From the NCBI RefSeq assembly GCF_013403955.1, contig NZ_JABFDG010000007.1, forward strand, positions 186,001 through 250,000: a stretch of 64,000 nt of DNA. Direction: 5' to 3'. Every line of letters begins with the position of its first letter. The first letter of the stretch is position 1. The notes beneath the pieces were generated by a model. The model saw only the letters and a program-made list of their open reading frames with translations. It searched no databases and was not told the DNA's origin. This document shows positions 1 to 7,576 of this stretch, one piece after another. Made by a program: the position numbers and the translations under genes. This stretch comes from Winogradskyella vidalii (GTDB lineage Bacteria; Bacteroidota; Bacteroidia; Flavobacteriales; Flavobacteriaceae).

Positions 1-311
1 TAAGAGAAGCCTTGCAATATTGGTATGCCGCTACAAAAAACAGAATAACCTACGAGTATGTAGTTTGGGATGCTATAAATGATAAACGAAAAGACGCAGA
101 AGCCTTAGTGGCATTTTGCAAATTTGCACCAAGTAAAGTCAATCTTATAGAATATAATCCTATCGATGATGGCGAATTTCAACAAGCCAATTCAAAAGCA
201 ATTGATATGTATGTTTCTGTTCTAGAAGCTAATAATATAACGGTTACCGTAAGACGAAGTCGAGGTAAAGATATTGATGCTGCTTGTGGACAGTTGGCGA
301 ATAAAGGTTAA
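1..311 (+). CDS. rlmN: 23S rRNA (adenine-2503-C2)-methyltransferase RlmN, C-terminal part
   Basis: The frame is open from base 3, so the gene enters from the left edge and only about its last 102 codons are present. RlmN is a radical-SAM enzyme that methylates A2503 of 23S rRNA and A37 of some tRNAs. The visible part reads REALQYWYAATKNRITYEYV, then KVNLIEYNPI, and ends with DIDAACGQLA, which are hallmark C-terminal RlmN segments; the Cys of AACGQL matches the conserved catalytic Cys near the end of the family. The radical-SAM CxxxCxxC cluster lies outside the window. The gene ends at a strong hairpin shared with the convergent gene. Confidence 0.93.
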   Translation, partial: REALQYWYAATKNRITYEYVVWDAINDKRKDAEALVAFCKFAPSKVNLIEYNPIDDGEFQQANSKAIDMYVSVLEANNITVTVRRSRGKDIDAACGQLANKG

Positions 312-333
312 AATAATTTAAGTTTAGACATAA

Positions 334-360
334 AAAAAAGCGGCCAATGGCCGCTTTTTT
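334..360. terminator. Bidirectional rho-independent terminator
   Basis: A perfect GCGGCC/GGCCGC stem with an AAT loop is flanked by A6 and T6. It lies between the convergent rlmN and T9SS protein genes and can end transcription from both sides. Confidence 0.9.
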
Positions 361-378
361 AATTAGAATTAACAATGA

Positions 379-1320
379 TTAATTCTTAATAAATTTGATA
401 GTTTCAGAATTACCATCTATCGTTACTTTAGCTAAATATACGCCGTCAGCTAATGAAGCAGTATTGATGCTTTCAGTAGTGTTAGATAATGGTTGAGAAA
501 TTACACGTTTTCCTTGAATTGAATATATCTCAATATTAGTTATTGGTGAATTTGATGACTCAAGATTAAAAGTTTCAGAATTTTTATCGTAGTAATGTGT
601 TAATGAACTTGAATCAAATTCGTTAACTGAGGCAGTTGGCTCATCATTTGTTCTAAAATTGTCCAAGTAAGCAAAACCAGCAAAATTATCATGAACAAAT
701 CTTACATGTTCTATATCTGCATCTGGAGTCGCAACAGTTCCTGTATAAATGGAAACGTTATCAATAAAAATTTCAACAGCACCTCCAGTAGTTAACTCCA
801 TACGAACATTAAACCAAGTCAAAGGTGTCCAATCTGTTAAAGTGTCATCTAAAATAACTGTGCCTGCTCCATCGTCAGCTAGAATGTTTATGTCACCTGT
901 GTAGCTAAAATTAATGTAAGTAATAAATACACCGTCGGTTAGATTTATGAATCCTAACATATAATCTGAAGTGGTTGAAGAATCAAAAGTGTCAATATAC
1001 AAGTCTGTAGAAAAAACAGCATCAACATAAGAAACAGGTGTGCTATAATCGTAAAAACCTCCTACTATAGGACTTTCTTGGCCTCCAAATGCACTTTCAG
1101 TAGTGATTTTTAAAGAGTATGATCCATCAGATGCTTGCTCATCGCTAACCACCTGATTTGTCACAAATCCTCCAGCGCCATCTCCTGTTGATACCCATCC
1201 ATTCTGAGTATTGATGTCACCTAAGGTGTAACCTTCTGTGCTTTCAAAAGAAATTGTTTCTTGTGCTGTTAGGTTTAAAGAAAGTACGGCACAGATAAAT
1301 AATAAAGTAATTTTTTTCAT
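379..1320 (-). CDS. T9SS-secreted protein with type A sorting domain (lectin-like body)
   Basis: 313 residues. Residues 1-20 form a signal peptide (MKKITLLFICAVLSLNLTAQ). The middle is rich in Asp, Gly, Thr and aromatic residues and looks like a beta-sandwich of the concanavalin/LamG type; this is a judgement from composition. The last 75 or so residues are a T9SS type A tail: PITNIEIYSIQGKRV, then SLADGVYLAKV and the terminal KFIKN. The protein should be exported by Sec, then moved across the outer membrane by the gliding-associated type IX machinery and cleaved. No enzyme motif is visible; surface adhesin or polysaccharide binding is possible. It is a paralogue of the next gene, mainly in the signal and the tail. 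Confidence 0.82.
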   Translation of the reverse strand: MKKITLLFICAVLSLNLTAQETISFESTEGYTLGDINTQNGWVSTGDGAGGFVTNQVVSDEQASDGSYSLKITTESAFGGQESPIVGGFYDYSTPVSYVDAVFSTDLYIDTFDSSTTSDYMLGFINLTDGVFITYINFSYTGDINILADDGAGTVILDDTLTDWTPLTWFNVRMELTTGGAVEIFIDNVSIYTGTVATPDADIEHVRFVHDNFAGFAYLDNFRTNDEPTASVNEFDSSSLTHYYDKNSETFNLESSNSPITNIEIYSIQGKRVISQPLSNTTESINTASLADGVYLAKVTIDGNSETIKFIKN

Positions 1321-1465
1321 GTGTTTTTGGATTAAAAGTTAATTTTATAAAAGTACAAATATTTTATAAAATCAAAGTTTATTTTTAATAATCTTATACA
1401 AGATACTTCGGGTAATAACGTCGTGTCGATGTATGATTCGTTTAATTATTACGAATAGGTATAAA

Positions 1466-1492
1466 AAAAAAGCGGCAATTTGCCGCTTTTTT
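1466..1492. terminator. Rho-independent terminator
   Basis: An AAAAAAGCGGCA stem with an ATT loop pairs with TGCCGCTTTTTT, just after the stop of the minus-strand gene at 1511. It is almost the same sequence as the terminator at 334-360, which suggests the two paralogous T9SS genes share a duplicated downstream end. Confidence 0.85.
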
Positions 1493-1510
1493 AATTCGAA
1501 TTAATAATAA

Positions 1511-2335
1511 TTAGTTCTTAATGAATTTAATTGTTTTAGACTGACCATTAATTTCAACTTCAGCTAAGTATACACCATCTGAAAGTGCTGGTAAATTAAT
1601 TAATTCACTAGTATTAGATAATGATTTTGACATTACATTTTGTCCTAAAACAGAATGAATATTAATGCTGCTTAATGCATTGGTATTAGATTCTAATTTA
1701 AGCGTGTTTAAATTATTATCATAATAGTAAGAAAATGAATTGCTGTCAAACTCATTAACGCTAAGTGTGCTTGCAGTTACAGTTAAATCATCAATTGAGA
1801 TCCAATCTTGATCGGTAGTATCCCAGTGTCTTAAAGCAATGTAAACTTCAGCTTCACCCGCTAAGCTACTAATGTCTAGAGACTGGTTAGTAGGTGTGCC
1901 TAAATCATCAGCTTGACCTAAAGTCTCTGTCATTGAGGTAGTTGCATTTACTAATGTAGCAGTATCACTACTTGTACCAACATGGATGCTGTATTTTTCT
2001 AAATCCCAAGATGCTGCAGCAACTTGTGTTATCCATTCAACAGTTATTGTTCCAGAAGCACCACTTAAATCAATAGCTGGAGATATAGCCCAATTATCAG
2101 GTGTTAAAGCTATTGTTTGCCAAGATCTAGAGATTAAAGATACTGGAGAAACAGGAGCTCCTAAAGCATCAGTAACTTGAAATAGATCTCCCCAGTTAAA
2201 AGTGTCTCCATCAGCGTCAATTAATGTCCAGTCAGAAATATCTTCGTCATCAAAGTTGTCAGACCAGACAACGTCTTGTGCATAAGTGTTTAAGCTAATG
2301 CTTAAGATAAAAAGTAATAAAGTAATTTTTTTCAT
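1511..2335 (-). CDS. T9SS-secreted protein with choice-of-anchor J (cleaved adhesin)-like domain
   Basis: 274 residues. Residues 1-20 are a signal peptide ending TYAQ. The body starts WSDNFDDEDISDWTLIDADG and contains NWAISPAIDLSG and WISIDDLTV, the pattern of the cleaved-adhesin/choice-of-anchor J beta-sandwich of secreted Bacteroidota proteins. The C-terminus (INIHSVLGQNV, LSDGVYLAEV, KFIKN) is a T9SS type A sorting tail. Likely role is surface adhesion or glycan binding; no catalytic motif is seen. The signal peptide and tail match the neighbouring 379-1320 protein closely while the middles differ, as if different cargo domains had been placed between the same sorting signals. Confidence 0.83.
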   Translation of the reverse strand: MKKITLLLFILSISLNTYAQDVVWSDNFDDEDISDWTLIDADGDTFNWGDLFQVTDALGAPVSPVSLISRSWQTIALTPDNWAISPAIDLSGASGTITVEWITQVAAASWDLEKYSIHVGTSSDTATLVNATTSMTETLGQADDLGTPTNQSLDISSLAGEAEVYIALRHWDTTDQDWISIDDLTVTASTLSVNEFDSNSFSYYYDNNLNTLKLESNTNALSSINIHSVLGQNVMSKSLSNTSELINLPALSDGVYLAEVEINGQSKTIKFIKN

Positions 2336-2477
2336 AGTGTTATATTTTTATGATTAAAAACCTAAAATTACAAATATTAATTCAGAGAAAATGTTAAAAC
2401 TGTAAATTTCTATTTTTGAGAATATACTAGCACTATTATTTGTAATATTGTAAAATAGGAGCATAATATCAATTTAA

Positions 2478-2573
2478 ATGAAGATTACTGAGGAGATAAA
2501 ACAGCTTACGGTCTACAAGATGACAAATTCTTACGAAGGTAGAAATCTTAATTATTACGTTAAGAGTAATTGA
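2478..2573 (+). pseudogene. Decayed duplicate of the start of the polyprenyl synthase gene
   Basis: A 31-codon frame that begins MKITEEIKQ and stops at 2571. Its first 15 codons align without gaps to codons MKITEQIKQPIAYEM at 2639-2683: the first five codons are identical and about 35 of 45 bases match. After that the likeness is lost. It looks like a fossil of a duplicated gene start. A functional short peptide is possible but nothing supports it. Confidence 0.5.
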
Positions 2574-2638
2574 AACTATCAAATGATTATTTAGTTTTAC
2601 AAATTAACTTTTTTACAGGCTAACCAAACATGCGTAAA

Positions 2639-3616
2639 ATGAAGATTACTGAGCAGATTAAACAACCTATTGCTTACGAAATGGAACTTTTTGAACAAAA
2701 GTTTCAACTTTCAATGGCAAGCAAGGTGGCGCTTCTTAATAGAATTACACATTATATTGTTAACCGGAAAGGCAAGCAAATGCGACCTATGTTTGTGTTT
2801 TTGGTGGCAAAAATGATGAATAATGGCGAAGTTAGCGAACGTACATATAGAGGCGCTTCGGTCATAGAGTTAATACATACTGCGACTTTGGTTCATGATG
2901 ATGTGGTTGATGATAGTAACAGAAGACGAGGCTTTTTCTCCATCAATGCCCTTTGGAAAAATAAAATTGCCGTCCTTATTGGTGATTTCTTATTATCAAA
3001 AGGACTGTTATTGTCTATAGATAATAATGATTTCGATTTACTAAAAATTATTTCTGTCGCTGTACGAGAAATGAGTGAAGGCGAATTGCTTCAGATTGAA
3101 AAAGCCAGACAATTAGATATTACAGAAGACATCTATTACGAAATTATTAGGCAAAAAACAGCCACTTTAATTGCAGCTTGTTGTAGCTTGGGTGCAGCTT
3201 CGGTTAAACCTAATTCTCCAGAAGTGGAAACCATGCGAAAATTTGGTGAACTGATAGGTATGGCTTTTCAAATAAAAGATGATTTATTTGATTATGGTCA
3301 GGAAGCTATTGGTAAACCTACAGGAATAGATATTAAGGAGCAAAAAATGACCTTGCCATTAATATATGCCTTGAATAACTGCAGCAAAAAAGAAAAATCT
3401 TGGGTGATTAATTCTGTTAAAAATCATAATAAAGATAAAAAACGAGTTAAAGAAGTTATTGACTTTGTTAAGAATAAAGACGGCTTAAACTATGCGGTTT
3501 CTAAAATGAAAGCATTTCAAGAGGAAGCTTTAAGTATTTTAGCAACCTATCCAGAATCACCTTATAAGGCGTCTTTAAAATTGATGGTAGATTATGTCAT
3601 CGATAGAAAAAAATAG
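2639..3616 (+). CDS. Polyprenyl diphosphate synthase (trans-prenyltransferase, IspB-like)
   Basis: About 325 residues, the normal length for long-chain polyprenyl diphosphate synthases, which add isopentenyl diphosphate units to make the menaquinone side chain. The first Asp-rich motif is HDDVVDDSNRRRG, the second KDDLFDYG; GKQMRPMFV holds the usual Lys/Arg pair for pyrophosphate binding. A frame from 2630 would add MRK; I prefer 2639 because family members begin MKIxEQIKQPI and the fossil copy upstream starts at the same codon. It is followed by an intergenic gap with a hairpin and the TetR gene, so it is probably transcribed alone. Chain length (hepta- or octaprenyl) cannot be read from sequence by eye. 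Confidence 0.9.
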   Translation: MKITEQIKQPIAYEMELFEQKFQLSMASKVALLNRITHYIVNRKGKQMRPMFVFLVAKMMNNGEVSERTYRGASVIELIHTATLVHDDVVDDSNRRRGFFSINALWKNKIAVLIGDFLLSKGLLLSIDNNDFDLLKIISVAVREMSEGELLQIEKARQLDITEDIYYEIIRQKTATLIAACCSLGAASVKPNSPEVETMRKFGELIGMAFQIKDDLFDYGQEAIGKPTGIDIKEQKMTLPLIYALNNCSKKEKSWVINSVKNHNKDKKRVKEVIDFVKNKDGLNYAVSKMKAFQEEALSILATYPESPYKASLKLMVDYVIDRKK

Positions 3617-3755
3617 ATTGTAAGTGCTATATAGTCATTATATTGAATAGTGTTTTTAGTCTATTTCAGACATATAATATTTGTTTGATTTAAGATTAAT
3701 TATCAATAAGTTATATTTATTACAAGCAATCAATATTATCCTACAGTTCCGTATG

Positions 3756-3790
3756 AATCCCTTTCCTTTGGGAAGGCTTAGGTAGAGGTC
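3756..3790 (+). repeat. Hairpin element, H4-like variant
   Basis: CCCTTTCC, loop TTT, GGGAAGG, then GCTTAGGTAGAGGTC. It has the layout of the H4 elements at 7021 and 7465 (short C/G-rich stem followed by a single-strand tail). It ends one base before the start codon of the TetR gene, so it forms the whole leader of that gene. Confidence 0.5.
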
Positions 3791-3791
3791 A

Positions 3792-4364
3792 ATGAAATCA
3801 GAAACAAGACAACAAGAAATCATAAGAGTAGCAGCAAAACTTTTTAAAGAAAAAGGCTATAGTGCGGTTACCATGCGAGATTTAGCAAAAGCCATGGGAA
3901 TAAAAGCGGCTAGTCTTTATAATCATATCAATTCTAAACAAGATATTCTAAATGCTATCATTATTTCTTTAGCGGAAGCGTTTTCTAGCGGCATGAAGCA
4001 AATTAGCGAGTCCAATGAAGCTTGCATCGATAAGCTAAAAAAAATTATAGAACTTCACGTTCATATTTCAAGTAAAAACAGCTACGGCATGGCATCCTTA
4101 AATAACGATTGGATGCACCTTGAAACTCAACTTAACTACTACAAAAAACTACGCAGCGATTACGAAAACGACTTCAAAACCATTCTAGAAGACGGTATAA
4201 AATCCGGAGAAATTATAGACGCAAAACCAGATGTCATGATGTTTTCTATACTCACTACATTACGTTCGCTTTATATTTGGATTCCAAAGAAAGAGGTAAT
4301 CAATCTCAAAGAATTAACGGACGACCTAAGTAATATTCTCATTAATGGTATTGCCATAGAATAG
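3792..4364 (+). CDS. TetR/AcrR family transcriptional regulator, probable regulator of the paa block
   Basis: 190 residues. The N-terminal helix-turn-helix is typical: RQQEIIRVAAKLFKEKGYSAVTMRDLAKAMGIKAASLYNHINSK in part, residues 6-50. The rest is an all-helical ligand domain. It is the first gene of the plus-strand catabolic block, 181 bp before paaE. A perfect 18-bp palindrome at 4453-4470 lies just after a candidate promoter box in front of paaE and is a natural operator. By analogy with PaaR-type TetR repressors the inducer may be phenylacetyl-CoA or a related CoA ester; that is inference. The start at 3792 follows a hairpin element directly, so no clear ribosome-binding site is seen. 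Confidence 0.82.
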   Translation: MKSETRQQEIIRVAAKLFKEKGYSAVTMRDLAKAMGIKAASLYNHINSKQDILNAIIISLAEAFSSGMKQISESNEACIDKLKKIIELHVHISSKNSYGMASLNNDWMHLETQLNYYKKLRSDYENDFKTILEDGIKSGEIIDAKPDVMMFSILTTLRSLYIWIPKKEVINLKELTDDLSNILINGIAIE

Positions 4365-4437
4365 CTGATAAATTAAGATTTTCTTAGTTTATGGCGTTCA
4401 GAAAATCGAATTAACAAAAACTTTAGAATATATTTTA

Positions 4438-4470
4438 TATTTTTGTCAAGCAAACTAACAAGTGTTAGTT
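4438..4470 (+). promoter_or_regulatory. Candidate paa promoter with TetR-type operator
   Basis: TATTTTTG at 4438-4445 fits the Bacteroidota -7 box TAnnTTTG; no good TTG is placed 19-21 bases upstream, so the -33 element is weak. At 4453-4470 AACTAACA-AG-TGTTAGTT is a perfect palindrome (8-bp arms, 2-bp centre) about where transcription would start, an arrangement expected for a repressor. It lies between the TetR gene and paaE. Confidence 0.55.
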
Positions 4471-4509
4471 GTGTAAAATTGAGATAGAATATGAAATTGA
4501 AGGTATTCA

Positions 4510-4545
4510 GTTTCAAATTCTAGTTCAAGTTCGATTTCAAATTAG
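4510..4545 (+). repeat. Hexamer repeat (TTCAAN-like) abutting the paaE start codon
   Basis: Units TTCAAA, TTCTAG, TTCAAG, TTCGAT, TTCAAA, then TTAG and ATG. Period 6, about five units, ending right at the start codon. The same kind of tract precedes paaB and paaC. Confidence 0.6.
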
Positions 4546-5619
4546 ATGACAGAATTTCACAAATTAAAAGTCGAAGACATATATAAGGAAACAGAAGACA
4601 CCTCTGTCATTACCTTTCATGTGCCTTCAGAATTACAAAACGCATTCAAATTCAGGCAAGGGCAACATTTAACCTTAAAAGCTGATATTGATGGCGATGA
4701 CGTACGACGTTCCTATTCCTTATGCTCAAGCCCTGAAGAAAAGTTGTGGAAAGTCGCGGTAAAATTAATTCCAGGCGGCAAATTCTCAACCTACATTAAT
4801 AACGAACTCAAAGCCAATGACGATATCGAAGTCATGTCACCAAACGGCACATTTGGTGTAGAAGTTAATGCCAAAAAAGCGAAAAATTATCTGTTTTTCG
4901 CTGCAGGAAGTGGTATCACACCAGTCTTGTCCATGGTTAAAGCACATTTACAAGCCGAACCAAATTCAACATGCAAATTATTTTACGTCAATAAAACCGC
5001 AAAATCCATTATCTTTAAAGAAGAATTGGAGCAACTGCGAAACAAATATTTCGGACGCTTAGAAATCTATTATTTCCTCACTAAAGAACGACGAGATATC
5101 GAACTATTCAACGGAAGATTCGATGACGACAAAATGAAAGTCCTCACAAAAACCTTCATCGATATTCCAGATACCAGTGAAGTATTTCTCTGCGGACCAG
5201 AAAAAATGGTCAATTACGTGAGCGACTATTTAATTAACGCAGGATTACCAAAAGAACTCATCCATTTTGAGCTCTTTGTAACCGGACTTTCAGACGAAGA
5301 TATCAAACGCGCCGAACGCTTAGCAAAACAAAATGTTGAAGGCACAGAAATCACAATCGTAGATGGAGGAAAAGAATTTTCCTTCACTATGACCAAGCAA
5401 TACGACAACATCCTCGATGCAGCCCTTGGCGCAGGAGCCGATTTACCATTCGCATGTAAAGGAGGCGTGTGCAGCACTTGCAAATGCGAAGTCAAAGAAG
5501 GTGACGTGGAGATGAAAATAAATTACGCATTAGACGACAAAGAAGTCGCACAAAATTTGGTGCTAAGTTGCCAATCCGTACCAACAACCGATAAAGTTGT
5601 GGTCGATTTTGACGTTTAA
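4546..5619 (+). CDS. paaE: 1,2-phenylacetyl-CoA epoxidase, reductase subunit PaaE
   Basis: 357 residues, full length. PaaE passes electrons from NADPH through FAD and a plant-type 2Fe-2S cluster to the PaaA diiron site, which epoxidises the ring of phenylacetyl-CoA. Seen: FAD-binding RSYSLCS at residues 55-61; NAD(P)-binding FFAAGSGITPVLSM near 118-131; CGPEKM near 220; C-terminal ferredoxin domain with CKGGVCSTCKC and a distal LSCQ, giving cluster ligands C304, C309, C312 and C342. It is the first paa gene after the operator. In E. coli paaE is last in the A-B-C-D-E order, so the order differs here. Confidence 0.95.
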   Translation: MTEFHKLKVEDIYKETEDTSVITFHVPSELQNAFKFRQGQHLTLKADIDGDDVRRSYSLCSSPEEKLWKVAVKLIPGGKFSTYINNELKANDDIEVMSPNGTFGVEVNAKKAKNYLFFAAGSGITPVLSMVKAHLQAEPNSTCKLFYVNKTAKSIIFKEELEQLRNKYFGRLEIYYFLTKERRDIELFNGRFDDDKMKVLTKTFIDIPDTSEVFLCGPEKMVNYVSDYLINAGLPKELIHFELFVTGLSDEDIKRAERLAKQNVEGTEITIVDGGKEFSFTMTKQYDNILDAALGAGADLPFACKGGVCSTCKCEVKEGDVEMKINYALDDKEVAQNLVLSCQSVPTTDKVVVDFDV

Positions 5620-5621
5620 AA

Positions 5622-5644
5622 TTCCTGCGTAAACAGGAACCTCA
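5622..5644 (+). repeat. H1 hairpin
   Basis: TTCCTG / CAGGAA stem with a six-base loop CGTAAA and a CCTCA tail, two bases after the paaE stop codon. One base of the usual TCTCA tail differs. Confidence 0.7.
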
Positions 5645-5653
5645 TGTCGTTAT

Positions 5654-5679
5654 CCTGCAAAGTTTCAAAACCTTGTAGG
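5654..5679 (+). repeat. H3 hairpin
   Basis: CCTGCAAAGTTT, then CAAAACCTTGTAGG: an imperfect stem-loop, one of five copies of this family (others at 9785, 20121, 24457 and 24549). Confidence 0.7.
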
Positions 5680-5706
5680 TATTATAAGTTCATTAAAATA
5701 ATAATT

Positions 5707-5857
5707 TGGGCGTTACTCTACTTCGCAAAAAAAAAAAAGCTACGTAGAGTCGGGCTTTCCGCTATATCTTTTTTACTTGTTCTCGATATAAAATTGCAAA
5801 AAGGCAATTTCACTCGAACTGACGTAAAAAAGGATGTCGCTACAATCCCTAACGCGC
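5707..5857 (+). repeat. H6 composite repeat with a nested H2 hairpin
   Basis: It begins TTGGGCGTTAC and ends AATCCCTAACGC, whose GGCGTTA and TAACGC(C) ends are complementary. Inside are a CTCTAC/GTAGAG hairpin, the conserved GTCGGGCTTTCCGC, a T-run and an A-run. An H2 hairpin (5779-5824, reverse orientation) lies between the T-run and the A-run. The second copy is at 24526-24659. An 87-codon frame over this area (5644-5907) is just repeat sequence and is not called as a gene. Confidence 0.7.
5779..5824 (-). repeat. H2 hairpin nested in H6
   Basis: Reading GTTCTCGATA, inner stem AAATTGC / GCAATTT, then CACTCGAACTGACG. It is the reverse complement of the H2 layout seen at 8930. Confidence 0.75.
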
Positions 5858-5940
5858 CAATAGTAAAAAGCCAACAGCCAACAACTAATAAAAGTTCAAC
5901 AAGCTAAAGGCAAATAGCCAAAAGCTAAAAGCTTAAAACC

Positions 5941-6921
5941 ATGAGTGAAGAACAAATAAAAAATCCAGGGACTGAGCGCAGTCGAAGTCTAGAAAAACAG
6001 TTCGAAGCACGTATCGCAAGAGACGAAAAAATCGAACCCAAAGACTGGATGCCCGAAAAATACCGAAAAACACACATTCGTCAAATGTCGCAACACGCGC
6101 ATTCCGAAATTGTAGGGATGCTTCCAGAAGGCAATTGGATAACGCGCGCACCGTCATTACGAAGAAAAGTCGCCTTACTCGCCAAAGTCCAAGACGAAGC
6201 GGGTCACGGTTTATACCTCTATTCAGCAACAGAAACCTTAGGTATTTCTAGAGATGAAATGTACGAGCAATTACATACCGGAAAAGCAAAATATTCATCC
6301 ATATTCAATTACCCAACAGTCACTTGGGCCGATATGGGAGCGATTGGTTGGCTCGTCGATGGTGCAGCAATTATCAATCAAGTGCCCTTATGTAATACCT
6401 CTTATGGTCCTTATGCAAGAGCGATGATTCGCGTCTGTAAAGAAGAAAGTTTTCACCAACGTCAAGGTTATGAAATCATGATGAAACTGGCAAACGGAAC
6501 ACCAGAACAAAAGGAAATGGCTCAGGATGCCTTAAACCGATGGTGGTGGCCAAGTTTAATGATGCTGGGACCAACTGACGCTGAATCCATTCACACAGAG
6601 CAATCCATGAAATGGAAGTTAAAACGAAAATCAAATGACGATTTACGTCAACAATTTATAGACCAAACCGTACCGCAAGCCGATTTAATCGGACTCACTA
6701 TTCCGGATCCAGATTTAAAATGGAACGAAGAACGCCAAAGTTATGACTTCGGTGACATCGATTGGGACGAATTCTGGCAAGTCGTAAAAGGTCATGGCCC
6801 AATGAACAAAGAGCGTATGAAAGCAAGAGTTGGCGCATGGGAAGAAGGCGAATGGGTTAGAGATGCGGCAATGGCGTATGCTGATAAGAAACAAGAACGA
6901 AAAGAGAAACAAGTAGTTTAA
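5941..6921 (+). CDS. paaA: 1,2-phenylacetyl-CoA epoxidase, catalytic subunit PaaA
   Basis: 326 residues. PaaA carries the diiron centre that inserts oxygen into phenylacetyl-CoA. Visible ligand segments are KVQDEAGHG (E86 and H89) and [12 protein letters not shown] further on, in a ferritin-like helical fold; the [21 protein letters not shown] segment is typical. Residues about 9-16 (PGTERSRS) are coded by a palindromic repeat, GACTGAGCGCAGTC at 5970-5983, and have no equivalent that I know in the family, so the repeat appears to have entered the gene in frame near the start. Downstream are a short gap with an H4 hairpin and paaB. Confidence 0.95.
   Translation: MSEEQIKNPGTERSRSLEKQFEARIARDEKIEPKDWMPEKYRKTHIRQMSQHAHSEIVGMLPEGNWITRAPSLRRKVALLAKVQDEAGHGLYLYSATETLGISRDEMYEQLHTGKAKYSSIFNYPTVTWADMGAIGWLVDGAAIINQVPLCNTSYGPYARAMIRVCKEESFHQRQGYEIMMKLANGTPEQKEMAQDALNRWWWPSLMMLGPTDAESIHTEQSMKWKLKRKSNDDLRQQFIDQTVPQADLIGLTIPDPDLKWNEERQSYDFGDIDWDEFWQVVKGHGPMNKERMKARVGAWEEGEWVRDAAMAYADKKQERKEKQVV
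5968..5990 (+). repeat. H5 palindrome inside the paaA coding region
   Basis: GGGACTGAGCGCAGTCGAAG with stem GACT/AGTC and core GAGCGC. In frame, coding for [11 protein letters not shown] residues. The core GAGCGCAGTCGA is shared with the copy inside paaH at 12116-12146. Confidence 0.7.
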
Positions 6922-7020
6922 TTAGATAATAGATATTTAGACCGCTTTGCTGTTAGATTATAGACAAAGCAGTGCCTTGACAAAAAATAATAATATAATA
7001 GTTGAGATTTTGAATCCTTG

Positions 7021-7050
7021 GATTGTCCCCTTGAGGGGACTTTAGGGGGT
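7021..7050 (+). repeat. H4 hairpin
   Basis: GATTGTCCCC, TTGA, GGGGAC, then TTTAGGGGGTGT. It lies in the paaA-paaB gap. Nearly identical copies are at 7465, 24662 (reversed) and 24713. Confidence 0.75.
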
Positions 7051-7091
7051 GTTTTTAAGATAGTAATAGTATAAAGTATAAATTGAAACGA

Positions 7092-7126
7092 TTCATATTC
7101 GAGTTCAATTTCAAATTCAATTTCAT
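7092..7126 (+). repeat. Hexamer repeat (TTCAAN-like) abutting the paaB start codon
   Basis: Units TTCATA, TTCGAG, TTCAAT, TTCAAA, TTCAAT, TTCAT followed directly by ATG. Six units of period 6. Confidence 0.6.
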
Positions 7127-7411
7127 ATGAGTAAAAACTGGCCACTTTGGGAAATCTTCGTAAGAAGTAAAAACGGATTAGAACACAGACACTTTGGTAG
7201 TTTGCATGCCGCAGACGCTGAAATGGCATTAGTAAACGCAAGAGACGTTTACACCAGACGCAATGAAGGCGTTAGCATTTGGGTTGTAGAAAGTAAAAAC
7301 ATCATAGCATCAAATCCAGAACACAATGGAGAGATGTTCGAACCAGCACAAGACAAAGTCTATCGTCATCCCACGTTTTACGATTTACCAGATGAAGTGA
7401 AGCACATGTAA
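7127..7411 (+). CDS. paaB: 1,2-phenylacetyl-CoA epoxidase subunit PaaB
   Basis: 94 residues, full length for PaaB, a small subunit that links PaaA-PaaC units in the epoxidase complex. The whole sequence fits: WPLWEIFVRSKNGLEHRHFG at the start, LHAADAEMALVNARDVYTRR in the middle, and a C-terminal ending in DLPDEVKHM. It lies 205 bp after paaA, a long gap for an operon, filled by an H4 hairpin and a hexamer tract. Both gaps around paaB are repeat-filled, so the genes were probably closer once. Confidence 0.95.
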   Translation: MSKNWPLWEIFVRSKNGLEHRHFGSLHAADAEMALVNARDVYTRRNEGVSIWVVESKNIIASNPEHNGEMFEPAQDKVYRHPTFYDLPDEVKHM

Positions 7412-7412
7412 A

Positions 7413-7436
7413 ATTCCTTTGAAGAAAGGAATCTCA
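7413..7436 (+). repeat. H1 hairpin
   Basis: TTCCTTT, loop GAAG, AAAGGAA, tail TCTCA. It starts two bases after the paaB stop. Confidence 0.75.
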
Positions 7437-7464
7437 TTAATTGAAATACAAATTTGATGCTTAT

Positions 7465-7495
7465 GATTGTCCCCTTGAGGGGACTTTAGGGGTGT
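7465..7495 (+). repeat. H4 hairpin
   Basis: GATTGTCCCC, TTGA, GGGGAC, TTTAGGGGTGT. It matches the 7021 copy except for one G in the tail. It lies in the paaB-paaC gap. Confidence 0.75.
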
Positions 7496-7544
7496 TAAAC
7501 AGAAAAAAATCAATTTTGAAAGTAAGTAAAACTATTTATTGAAA

Positions 7545-7576
7545 TTCTTCGAATGCAACTTCAAGTTCAATTTAAT
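7545..7576 (+). repeat. Hexamer repeat (TTCAAN-like) abutting the paaC start codon
   Basis: Units TTCGAA, TGCAAC, TTCAAG, TTCAAT, TTAAT followed by ATG. The tract is open in the paaC frame (MQLQVQFN), which is why a longer open frame begins at 7553; I take that extension as repeat, not protein. Confidence 0.55.

Noticed and set aside
5644..5907. An 87-codon open frame between paaE and paaA
   Set aside because: It runs across H3, H6 and H2 repeats and has no protein-like pattern; it is translated repeat.
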